Of a stretch of DNA of 7,032 nt, positions 1 to 6,568 are shown in pieces; the first letter of the stretch is position 1; every line of letters begins with the position of its first letter. Position numbers and translations under genes: made by a program. The notes beneath the pieces were generated by a model, which was not told where the DNA came from, did not search any database, and saw only the letters and a list, made by a program, of their open reading frames with translations. This DNA is from Minisyncoccota bacterium (lineage in GTDB: Bacteria; Patescibacteriota; Minisyncoccia; Phycocordibacterales; UBA1006), in assembly GCA_021129535.1 (NCBI GenBank), contig JAJOLB010000036.1:1-7032 (forward strand), written 5' to 3'.

Positions 1-46
1 TCTTCTTTATTCATATCAATAGTATAAATTATGAAAAATAGTTTAC

Positions 47-65
47 AAGTATTTGATAAATACTT
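47..65. repeat. Inverted repeat, 8 bp arms, 3-base spacer
   Basis: AAGTATTT, GAT, AAATACTT is a perfect dyad. The core GTATTT...AAATAC is shared with the dyads at 91-111 and 6437-6453. It could be an RNA hairpin or a DNA-binding site for a dimeric regulator. Confidence 0.6.
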
Positions 66-90
66 AATATTCGATATAGTTTTAATAAGA

Positions 91-111
91 GTATTTTCAC
101 AAAGAAAATAC
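91..111. repeat. Inverted repeat, 8 bp arms, 5-base spacer
   Basis: GTATTTTC, ACAAA, GAAAATAC is a perfect dyad lying between the 47-65 hairpin and the terminator. Its flanks also resemble 6435-6453: both read AGAGTATTT, then CAAAGAAA or similar, then ATAC. Confidence 0.6.
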
Positions 112-121
112 AATAACTTTT

Positions 122-153
122 AAAATCCCTCGGTATGCCACTGGGATTTTTTT
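122..153 (+). terminator. Intrinsic terminator, plus strand
   Basis: AAAATCCC (122-129) pairs perfectly with GGGATTTT (143-150), and the T-run continues to 153, giving seven T. The 13-base loop may hold a small inner GG/CC pair (132-133 with 138-139). Read on the minus strand the same stem has only the four T of its own arm, so it is a weaker stop for the ligA operon, which ends about 90 bases earlier. No better terminator is visible for ligA. Confidence 0.7.
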
Positions 154-243
154 ATTTAAAAAACATTCTTGGATTCTTGCTATTAGCTAGATTTTTCCAC
201 AAGCGGAAAACCATTGCGATGCAGGAATGATAAACATTTGTTG

Positions 244-2274
244 TTACTCTTTTATCATTTTTAAAAAACTATTCTCTGTTAAAATCTCTACATCAAAATC
301 CTCAGCCCTTTTCAATTTAGACCCAGCTTTGTTCCCTGCTATAAGATAACTGGTTTTTGCACTAATGGACGATGAAACCTTTCCGCCATTTTCTGTGACC
401 ATTTTTTTAATCTCGGCGCGGGAATAATTTTCCATCGTTCCTGTAATCACAAATGTCATTCCTGCAAAGATTGAGCTTGTTTTTTCACTTTTTTTGAAAC
501 TTAAAATTTTCAAAAATTTTTTATATTCAGTAACATTTTCTGAATCAGAAAACCAATCTATTGTTGATTCTGCAATTTTCTCGCCAATACCATGAATAGA
601 AATAATATCGTCATATTTTGCTGTCATTAAATCATTTGGATTTTTAAAATTCTCAGCATAGAGTATAGCAACCTCCTCACCTACGTGTTTAATTCCTAAT
701 GCTGTTATAAATGATGCAAATTTTGTTTGTTTACTATTTTCAATAGCGTCCAATAAATTCTGCGTGGCACGTTCCTTGAACAGTGGCAGAGCAATTAGAT
801 CATCATATTTCAACCGATAGATATCAGAATATCTTTTGATAAGATTTTCCTCGTACAATATGCGAACAGTTTGCTCGCTCATTCCCTCAATATTCATAGC
901 CTTTTTAGAACAGAAATATGACAATGCCATAATTATAACCTCGTCATTATGAGCGTCTACATACCATGTCGCCACACCAGCATTTGAATATTTTTTATCT
1001 GCGATAATATTATTTTTCTTGAAATATTTTTCCAAGGAAAATTTTTTACTGTTTTTATCGCGTAACCCTATCATGACTGATTTAACCTTTGGGATAATAT
1101 CGCCTGCCTTTTCAACAATCACCGTATCGCCAATACGAATATCGAGGCGTTTAATTTCATCCTCGTTATGTAAGGTCGCTCGCGAAACCAGAGAGCCGTC
1201 AATTAGAACAGGTTTCAGATGTGCCACAGGTGTCAGAACACCTGTACGTCCAATTTGCGTAACAATATCCATGACGACGGTTGTTTTCTGCTCTGCGGGA
1301 AATTTGTATGCCACAGCGAATCTTGGAGCCTTTGCTGTATAGCCCAAAACATCACAGATTTTTTTGTTATTAATTTTAATCACCATACCATCAATTCCAT
1401 ATTGTTCATTATGGCGTCGCTGTATCCATGATTCATAATATGATTGAATGCCTGAAATCTTATCAGTGTGTAAATATTCTTTGTTTACATTGAAATGAGA
1501 CTCAGTCAAAAAAATCAGTTCCTTGTCATGATTTTTGAAAACCAATTCATCACTATTTAAATCATAAACAAAAACCTTTAAATTACGTGAGGCCACAATT
1601 TTTGTATCCAATTGCCGCAAAGTTCCGGCTGCCAGATTCCGTGGGTTTGCATATTCATTCAAGCCATCACTCCTACGTCTTTTATTTATATCAACTAAAA
1701 AATCTTTTTCTATCCACGCCTCACCAATAATTGATAATGATTTTTTTTCATCAATAATTAGTGGAATATCGCGAATGGTTTTTAGATTCTCTGTAATATC
1801 CTCACCAATTTTTCCGTCACCACGGGTTGCACCACGAACAAAACGACCATTTTCATAGTCCAAAATAACCTTTAATCCATCAATTTTTAATTCAACAATA
1901 TAATCAAGTTTTTCATTCTTCAATGATGGCTCCTTTTCAATAAAACGCAGAATCTTTTCTTGCCATTTTACTAAATCATCCCAACCAAAAACATTATCAA
2001 ATGACCATTGAGGAAATATATGAGTCGCCTTTTCAAAACTGTCCAATATTTTTCCACCAACACGATGTGTTGGTGATAGCGGGTCTTTTAAATCAGGAAA
2101 AGCCTGTTCCAAAGAAACAAGCTCGTTATATAAAGAATCATACACTTCATCAGAAATTTCTGGTGAATCATGTTTGTAATACAAATTAGCATGATGGCGA
2201 ATTTCTTTTGTTAAATCAATAATTTTTTTTTTAGTTTTGTTATTATTTTTTAGTTTTTTTTTATTAACCTGCAT
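244..2274 (-). CDS. ligA: NAD+-dependent DNA ligase LigA, zinc-finger cysteines absent
   Basis: This enzyme seals DNA nicks in replication and repair, using NAD+ to adenylate its active-site lysine. At 676 aa it is close to the usual length. Domain Ia is at about 20-60 (RHHANLYY, SDEVYDSLYNEL). The adenylation domain has K130 in ELKIDG, ATRGDG at 149-154, GEAWIE at 184-189, DGMVIK at 295-300 and AYKFPA at 322-327. The OB fold has QIGRTG at 340-345. Helix-hairpin-helix repeats lie at about 490-575 and a complete BRCT domain at about 602-674. The Cys4 zinc finger expected at about 410-450 has no cysteine; the only cysteines in the protein are C307 and C455. The ATG lies inside the end of the preceding pilin gene (11-base overlap) with no Shine-Dalgarno, so translation is probably coupled. 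The N-terminus is a Lys/Asn-rich stretch coded by A-runs. Family assignment is secure. Confidence 0.97.
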   Translation of the reverse strand: MQVNKKKLKNNNKTKKKIIDLTKEIRHHANLYYKHDSPEISDEVYDSLYNELVSLEQAFPDLKDPLSPTHRVGGKILDSFEKATHIFPQWSFDNVFGWDDLVKWQEKILRFIEKEPSLKNEKLDYIVELKIDGLKVILDYENGRFVRGATRGDGKIGEDITENLKTIRDIPLIIDEKKSLSIIGEAWIEKDFLVDINKRRRSDGLNEYANPRNLAAGTLRQLDTKIVASRNLKVFVYDLNSDELVFKNHDKELIFLTESHFNVNKEYLHTDKISGIQSYYESWIQRRHNEQYGIDGMVIKINNKKICDVLGYTAKAPRFAVAYKFPAEQKTTVVMDIVTQIGRTGVLTPVAHLKPVLIDGSLVSRATLHNEDEIKRLDIRIGDTVIVEKAGDIIPKVKSVMIGLRDKNSKKFSLEKYFKKNNIIADKKYSNAGVATWYVDAHNDEVIIMALSYFCSKKAMNIEGMSEQTVRILYEENLIKRYSDIYRLKYDDLIALPLFKERATQNLLDAIENSKQTKFASFITALGIKHVGEEVAILYAENFKNPNDLMTAKYDDIISIHGIGEKIAESTIDWFSDSENVTEYKKFLKILSFKKSEKTSSIFAGMTFVITGTMENYSRAEIKKMVTENGGKVSSSISAKTSYLIAGNKAGSKLKRAEDFDVEILTENSFLKMIKE

Positions 2275-2887
2275 AGAAACTAGTATTGTAACCAGAACTA
2301 ATACGTCGTTCTAGTAATGTAGGATCATCAAAATCTGGAATATCAAAGAATCCACTATTTGGATTTTCTTTACATGTATTAAAACCACTTGAAGTAACAC
2401 GTGTATTCAAAACACTTGAACCATCACCACCACTGGCACCTATTCTTTTTTCAACAAGAACGTAAGCACAGCCAGATGTATATGAATCAATATCAACAGG
2501 GTTAGGAAATCTAAAAACAAAGGAATGGGTATATCCTGCGTTTCCTGTACTTCCGACATTTAATTTCCTTACAAGTACATTTCTACCTCCACAATCTATA
2601 GTTGTAGAATATGAACCAACAGCATCAACAGGGAATGCAGTCTCATTTATAAAACTAGATATATCGTAAAAAAATGCACATTCTAACGCTGAATTGGCCG
2701 CATAAAAGGCTCTTTGAGATTCTCTAGCATATGATGATAGCACTGCTTGTTTTTTTGAAATATTATAAATTCCAGAAGAGACAAGTAAAATAATAGAAGA
2801 AACCACCATAGCAAAAAGAATAACAAAACCTTGCTTTGCTTCTTTTTTCTTTTTAAAATTCTGATTTTTTTTAAATATATTCATCAT
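2264..2887 (-). CDS. PilX/GspK-like minor pilin lacking Glu5
   Basis: This is probably a minor pilin of the type IV pilus tip complex. A basic Lys-rich leader ends in KQG (G20), followed by FVILF and a hydrophobic helix to about residue 43. Position 5 of the mature form is Phe25 rather than Glu, as is typical of PilX and GspK, which cap the initiating complex. The ESQRAFYAANSALECAF segment (56-72) matches the PilX N-terminal pattern of Arg/Gln followed by an Ala-rich AFxAAxxALE helix. Cys70, 99, 140 and 172 could form disulfides outside the cell. At 207 aa it is PilX-sized and much shorter than secretion-system GspK. Two adjacent ATG codons (2887 and 2884) are possible starts, and neither has a Shine-Dalgarno. 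It lies 16 bases after the PilV-like gene and overlaps ligA. Confidence 0.8.
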   Translation of the reverse strand: MMNIFKKNQNFKKKKEAKQGFVILFAMVVSSIILLVSSGIYNISKKQAVLSSYARESQRAFYAANSALECAFFYDISSFINETAFPVDAVGSYSTTIDCGGRNVLVRKLNVGSTGNAGYTHSFVFRFPNPVDIDSYTSGCAYVLVEKRIGASGGDGSSVLNTRVTSSGFNTCKENPNSGFFDIPDFDDPTLLERRISSGYNTSFYAG

Positions 2888-2903
2888 AATATAATGTTAA
2901 TTA

Positions 2904-3470
2904 TTATTGCCAAAGATAAAGATTCTCCGTATATACAACATTTTTATTTCCCCAAAACACTGTTACCTCTACAACAACCTGCCCTTCCACTGAACCACTT
3001 TTTATAGATATTTCACGACGGTAAGGTGTTGTTTGATAGCCAGAATTAGTATCATTTTGGGTTTGAAAATAATAAAATTCTGATTCATTAACAAATACAG
3101 TACAATCACTACATGTACCTAATACAGGCTGAGAATCCCCTGGTTGAAAGTAAAAATTACAAGCACTAGTTCCATCAAAACATCCTTCATCACCATTAAT
3201 AATCTCTGGACTTCCTTGAAAAACCATTTCCCAAGAAGACGTATTAAAAGTATGCAACAAGGCTGCATCACGTAAATTATGAACAACCTCAATAGCCTCA
3301 ATAGCTAGATAATCTGCAATAAACTGTTTTTCAGCTCTTTGTGCTGTTTTTAAACCTTTTGATGAAATACTCATCAGAGCAACAAGAGCAAGGGAAAATA
3401 TAGCAACAGCTATTAACATTTCAATAAGTGTAAAACCTGTTTTATGAAATTGTAATTTATTTTTTTTCAT
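2904..3470 (-). CDS. PilV/GspI-like minor pilin
   Basis: A type IV prepilin with leader MKKNKLQFHKTG, cleavage after G12, then FTLIE with Glu17 at mature position 5 and one hydrophobic helix to about residue 34. After the helix, ADYLAIEAIEVVHNLRD (52-68) follows the GspI/PilV pattern, in which an A..LA.E..E..RN-like helix follows the membrane segment. Cys97, 104, 120 and 123 (CSDC) may form disulfides. The start was set at 3470 because that ATG follows the previous stop by one base (TAATATG), as at the next junction upstream, and gives a leader of normal length. In-frame ATGs at 3485 and 3506 would overlap the upstream gene and make the leader longer. I expect it to join the minor-pilin priming complex made by PilD and its neighbours. 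Confidence 0.82.
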   Translation of the reverse strand: MKKNKLQFHKTGFTLIEMLIAVAIFSLALVALMSISSKGLKTAQRAEKQFIADYLAIEAIEVVHNLRDAALLHTFNTSSWEMVFQGSPEIINGDEGCFDGTSACNFYFQPGDSQPVLGTCSDCTVFVNESEFYYFQTQNDTNSGYQTTPYRREISIKSGSVEGQVVVEVTVFWGNKNVVYTENLYLWQ

Positions 3471-3471
3471 A

Positions 3472-4083
3472 TTAATTTTGAACATCAAGACCTCTTTGAG
3501 AAACAAGTGTTTGAATTATTCTTGTTCTATTTAGAGAGCCTGGATTAGTAGCCATTAGCTGTATCCATACAAGAGGTTGCTTCAAATCATCACTGGCAGT
3601 ATTCATTATTGTAACCCTACCTTCATCAATAGAAACCTGAGTAATGTCAGTAAGAGCTTCGTCTTTTATAGTTCCTGAAACAGGATCAAAATGTCGACGT
3701 AAAAATACACCATTTTCAAGGTAATAAATCATATACCCACGATTATTTGAAGAATCAAAACCTATTAAGGGTCCATCTGTTACCCGTGTTGAACCACTAT
3801 TAACCTGACCTGATGTATTACCACTGTCAAAGGCAATTGAACCAATTTCATCACCTTCGAAATAATTATAACCAAGTCGTATTTCACGTGTCATGTTTTC
3901 CAATACATAGTTCAAACTATCTGCTGCCTTTTTTTCTGATTGTGCAACCTTATAAGCATGTAACATGTTTGTTAAAGCACTCATTCCAGCAGTAACCACA
4001 ATTGTAAAAATAGCAACTGACACCATTATCTCAACCAACGTAAAACCTTTTTTTGTATGTAGTTTTTTTATATCCTTTTTCAT
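3472..4083 (-). CDS. PilW/GspJ-like minor pilin
   Basis: A type IV prepilin of 203 aa. Leader MKKDIKKLHTKKG (cleavage after G13) precedes FTLVE with Glu18 at mature position 5 and a hydrophobic helix to about residue 38. The following amphipathic helix with SLNYVLENMTREIRLG (56-71) matches the GspJ/PilW pattern of a helix ending in a short LxxxxREIR motif. The C-terminal part is beta-rich and ends RIIQTLVSQRGLDVQN. It contains no cysteine, unlike all its pilin neighbours. It starts one base after the stop of the GspH-like gene (TAATATG) with no Shine-Dalgarno, so translation is likely by reinitiation or coupling. Assignment to J/W rather than I/V rests on that helix motif and on gene order. 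Confidence 0.8.
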   Translation of the reverse strand: MKKDIKKLHTKKGFTLVEIMVSVAIFTIVVTAGMSALTNMLHAYKVAQSEKKAADSLNYVLENMTREIRLGYNYFEGDEIGSIAFDSGNTSGQVNSGSTRVTDGPLIGFDSSNNRGYMIYYLENGVFLRRHFDPVSGTIKDEALTDITQVSIDEGRVTIMNTASDDLKQPLVWIQLMATNPGSLNRTRIIQTLVSQRGLDVQN

Positions 4084-4084
4084 A

Positions 4085-4834
4085 TTATTGTGTTTTAACG
4101 GAAATATTACCTATTGAATTAACACGAACATATTTAAATGCACTGTCTGCACCACCAATCACAATATCAACACTAGAAAACAAAGCACCTCCGCTATCGG
4201 TAATACTATTTCTGTGGCGAATAATTGCGTCTGGATATGGACGTTTAAAGGTAATATCTATCACACCTCCATTAAAAGCAGTACAAGTACCGTTATTACA
4301 TAAAGACGCAGGCTGAAAAGAAATACTTCTAGATACTATTTTTCGTTTATCAATAATTCTATCATCATCTTCTCTGTAAATAAAGTCACGATTATTATCC
4401 TCATAGAGGATAATTTCATTATTTCCAATATCGAAAATAACCCCTCTAATAGCTTTATCATTTACGATATCTGCTATTCCAGCGGCATCTGCATCAAAAA
4501 AATCATCCTCAGTATCGGTATTAAGAAAGTCTTCTCCCCCAAGGTTATAACCAGACGCTGAAATTCCATAAACTTGTGCTTGTCTAATAGTAAGTGCAAT
4601 AGTCTCTGCAAGGTTTGATGTTTCAATAGTGGCTCTCTGTTCATTATAGTTTACCATTGAAATTGATGTCATAATGGCAAAAATACTAATAACAACAATA
4701 AATTCTACAATAGTAAAGCCATTTTTTATATTTAGCATAATTTTTTTCTCGCAAGCCTGAGATAAAAATTTACCTAAATTTTCAATAGTTATTTTGTTCT
4801 TTTGCTTATTTAATTTTTTAAATATTTTTTTCAT
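4085..4834 (-). CDS. GspH/FimT-like pseudopilin
   Basis: A prepilin with NG|FTIVE (G39, mature Glu5 = E44), one hydrophobic helix, then an AETIALTIRQAQVYG helix (76-90) and a beta-rich C-terminal half ending YVRVNSIGNISV. This is the GspH/FimT layout. Residues 100-165 form an unusual acidic insert rich in Asp/Glu. Cys179 and Cys184 may pair. The start is uncertain. The ATG at 4834 lies three bases after the pilD stop, like the other junctions, but gives a 39-residue leader. An in-frame ATG at 4738 (Met33) would give the normal 7-residue leader MLNIKNG, with a weak GAG upstream and a product of 217 aa. I report the longer form because of the operon spacing. GspH-type proteins sit at the initiating tip of the fibre with I, J and K. 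Confidence 0.82.
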   Translation of the reverse strand: MKKIFKKLNKQKNKITIENLGKFLSQACEKKIMLNIKNGFTIVEFIVVISIFAIMTSISMVNYNEQRATIETSNLAETIALTIRQAQVYGISASGYNLGGEDFLNTDTEDDFFDADAAGIADIVNDKAIRGVIFDIGNNEIILYEDNNRDFIYREDDDRIIDKRKIVSRSISFQPASLCNNGTCTAFNGGVIDITFKRPYPDAIIRHRNSITDSGGALFSSVDIVIGGADSAFKYVRVNSIGNISVKTQ

Positions 4835-4837
4835 AAA

Positions 4838-5668
4838 TTATGATAGATGTAATACGTTTAAACCAAAAACAACAACAACAAGGGTACCTAATACAAGAAA
4901 TGGGGCGAAAGGTATTTCCATGCTCATTATACTCTTTTTACCCTTTAAGACCAAATTTTTTCTATATAATTTATCGACGGCAAAAATAAAAAGCGCAAAA
5001 ATAGAACCTATCCAAAAAGAAGCAAAAACAGCAGAAAAACCTCTTTCTACTCCTAATAAGCAACCTATTCCGACCATCAATTTTGGGTCTCCTAATCCAA
5101 TAAGTCTCCCTTTTGAGAAAAACCATACAAGAGCAAATGGCAAGGGTACCAATATTCCAGCAAGGATATTCCATATTCCAGGAACATGGAAATTGACGTA
5201 TGAGAATGAACTATCAAAAAAGAACATTCCAATAAAAGCTAATATAGCAAAACCAAGAGATAATTCATCTGGAATAATTTTATGACGAAAATCGTAAAAT
5301 AGAACAACAACAAGGATGGAGAATATAACAAGGAGATACACTGTTCCTGTTATATATGAAATATCTAGAGATACCTCATTCATAAAAAATCCACGTGCTG
5401 CGATAAGCCCAAAAAATAAACCTGTTAAAAGCTCGCTCGCTAAAAGTTCAAAAGATATCTTACTAGAACATGTCCTGCAACGTCCTTTTTGAATAATCCA
5501 TGAAACAACAGGAATTAATTCATACCAAGACAGCGTCTTGGAACATGACATACACATTGAACGTCCGTTAATTGATTTCCCTGTATTAAAACGGAGTGAG
5601 ACAACATTAAGAAAGCTCCCAAAAATAAAACCTAAAATAGTAACAACAAAAATAAAATAAATAAACAT
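4838..5668 (-). CDS. pilD: Type IV prepilin peptidase PilD (A24 aspartic protease, with methylase-type N-terminal domain)
   Basis: A polytopic membrane enzyme of 276 aa that removes prepilin leaders after Gly, and in classical members also N-methylates the new terminus. GSFLNVVSLR (17-26) is followed by the zinc-type cytoplasmic loop with C39xxC42 and C64xxC67 around ELIPVVSWIIQKGRCR. The two catalytic aspartates are clear: D126 in YDFRHKIIPDE and D194 in GLGDPK. EIPFAPFLVLG (251-261) is the conserved late helix. About seven to eight hydrophobic helices are visible. It starts three bases after the stop of the GspG-like gene and ends three bases before the GspH-like gene, so it is co-expressed with its substrates. 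All key residues are intact, so it should be active. Confidence 0.96.
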   Translation of the reverse strand: MFIYFIFVVTILGFIFGSFLNVVSLRFNTGKSINGRSMCMSCSKTLSWYELIPVVSWIIQKGRCRTCSSKISFELLASELLTGLFFGLIAARGFFMNEVSLDISYITGTVYLLVIFSILVVVLFYDFRHKIIPDELSLGFAILAFIGMFFFDSSFSYVNFHVPGIWNILAGILVPLPFALVWFFSKGRLIGLGDPKLMVGIGCLLGVERGFSAVFASFWIGSIFALFIFAVDKLYRKNLVLKGKKSIMSMEIPFAPFLVLGTLVVVVFGLNVLHLS

Positions 5669-5671
5669 GTT

Positions 5672-6265
5672 TTATATACTATTGGTGTTTCTAAAATCGT
5701 ACATACCTCCCACGTCTTCTTGCTCCCCTAGACTAAAATCAGGATTAGAGCCACCACATCGGTGGCTAAACTTCCCTGTTCCTCTTTGGGCATCATGGTC
5801 AGTATCCAAAATAGCCATATCTTGCCCAAGCATTTCTAATTCAGCAGCAATATGATAATCATAACATTTTCCACTAATAGGAGATGAAGATAGTCCTGCA
5901 TATAGATAACCGTTAGAGCCATTAATACCTGATGATGCCACATAACTGTCCCATTGTGGATTTGGGTGATTTGGATTTACAGGAATATCACTAATAAAAT
6001 CACCAAGAGTAATACCGCTGGCTGCACTACAAGGTCCTGAGTTACTATGTGCGTTTAATTCAAAACGTGGTGGATATTGCCCGCAAGTCAGCTTATAATC
6101 CTCCAAAGCAAGACGCATAAGTTTTATATCTGAGATTCGAACATTATTACGTGAAGTAATTTTTTGTTTTTTAACGCTTGTCATCGTTAGTATAAGCAAA
6201 ACTGAAACGAGAGCAACAATAACCATCATTTCGACAAGAGTAAAACCTTTTTGTATATATTTCAT
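5672..6265 (-). CDS. GspG/PilE-like type IV pilin, first gene of the operon
   Basis: A prepilin of 197 aa with a short leader MKYIQKG, then FTLVE (E12 = mature Glu5) and a hydrophobic helix to about residue 29. NVRISDIKLMRLALEDYKLTCGQYP (41-65) is the GspG-type helix leading to the Gly-Gln-Tyr-Pro turn. Four cysteines (61, 79, 134, 170) suggest disulfides. DTDHDAQRG at 154-162 is an Asp-rich loop. GspG pseudopilins bind calcium in a C-terminal loop, and whether this one does is only a guess. It is preceded by an extended -10 promoter nine bases before the ATG, with no Shine-Dalgarno, so the mRNA is probably leaderless. It could equally be a second major pilin alongside the one at 6588-6995. 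Confidence 0.87.
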   Translation of the reverse strand: MKYIQKGFTLVEMMVIVALVSVLLILTMTSVKKQKITSRNNVRISDIKLMRLALEDYKLTCGQYPPRFELNAHSNSGPCSAASGITLGDFISDIPVNPNHPNPQWDSYVASSGINGSNGYLYAGLSSSPISGKCYDYHIAAELEMLGQDMAILDTDHDAQRGTGKFSHRCGGSNPDFSLGEQEDVGGMYDFRNTNSI

Positions 6266-6279
6266 AATGTATACATTAT
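6264..6279. repeat. 16-bp perfect palindrome over the operon start
   Basis: ATAATGTATACATTAT is perfectly self-complementary. It spans from the -10 box (6275-6280) to the start codon (6263-6265) of the GspG-like pilin gene, where a bound dimeric repressor would block transcription. The pilin promoter at 7005 lacks this perfect symmetry. No regulator gene is in the window. Confidence 0.5.
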
Positions 6280-6283
6280 AACA
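6275..6283 (-). promoter_or_regulatory. Extended -10 promoter of the pilus-ligA operon
   Basis: Minus strand TGT-TATAAT: a consensus -10 (6280 to 6275) with the TG extension at 6283-6282. No good -35 is seen at the usual distance (TCTCTT-like at about 6303-6298). Nine bases separate the box from the ATG, so a start site seven bases downstream leaves only two or three untranslated bases. The 30 bases ending in the start codon match those of the other pilin gene at 25 of 30 positions without gaps. Confidence 0.65.
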
Positions 6284-6436
6284 TTATTTAGGTAAATAAG
6301 AGAAGCGAATATTGTTTTCTTATGCAGAGCTTATTTAAAATAAAGAGTGAAACGATTGTATTTTAAAAGCGATAGTTATATAAACAAGGAGCGTGAGCGA
6401 ATATATTTCCAAAATATTAGTTGAATGAATTACAGA

Positions 6437-6453
6437 GTATTTCAAAGAAATAC
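6437..6453. repeat. Inverted repeat, 7 bp arms, 3-base spacer
   Basis: GTATTTC, AAA, GAAATAC is a perfect dyad with the same GTATTT...AAATAC core as those at 47-65 and 91-111. The flanking AGA before it and CAATAA shortly after it also resemble the 89-116 copy, which suggests a dispersed element or a shared operator. Confidence 0.5.
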
Positions 6454-6568
6454 GACAATAATGCACCACAAGAGTATTTCCATTTTTATATTTACAAGTT
6501 CATTAAAAATTGGTCAATTTATGGAGAAATAGATGTTCCTCAGGACATTTATTTTCTTATATATAAAC

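Larger units (their letters stand above)
35..153 (+). ncRNA. Candidate structured small RNA, or structured 3' end of an incoming transcript
   Basis: The plus strand shows three consecutive perfect hairpins: arms 47-54/58-65 (8 bp, loop GAT), 91-98/104-111 (8 bp, loop ACAAA) and 122-129/143-150 (8 bp, followed by a T-tract). A TATAAA box at 23-28 would start a transcript near position 35, which would end at the T-tract after about 120 nt. There is no clear -35 box because the window begins there. A 30-codon frame (ATG at 31, TAA at 121-123) lies over the same bases, but the hairpins explain the stretch better. No known RNA family was recognised. Alternatively this could be the 3' end of a plus-strand gene lying outside the window. 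Confidence 0.33.

Noticed and set aside
31..123. 30-codon plus-strand frame starting at ATG 31 and ending just before the terminator
   Set aside because: It is very short, has no ribosome-binding site, and lies over two perfect hairpins. A structured RNA or transcript tail explains the stretch better.
193..210. Inverted repeat TTTTCC/GGAAAA downstream of ligA as a terminator
   Set aside because: The arms are only six pairs of mostly A/T, and no T-tract follows on either strand.
1019..1431. Plus-strand open frames antisense to ligA
   Set aside because: They lie wholly within the conserved OB-fold and adenylation-domain coding region of ligA, with no protein-like motifs of their own.
244..2887. 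A defence or mobile-element role for the ligase and its neighbours
   Set aside because: LigA has the full replicative domain set, and every other operon gene is a pilin or the pilin peptidase. No nuclease, integrase or toxin motif was found.
3471..3506. Earlier start at 3506 for the PilV-like gene
   Set aside because: It would overlap the previous gene and lengthen the leader. ATG 3470, one base after that gene's stop, gives a normal prepilin leader.
4794..5285. 163-codon plus-strand frame
   Set aside because: It is antisense to pilD, whose catalytic motifs are intact. The composition is Lys/Pro/Thr-rich as expected of a shadow frame.
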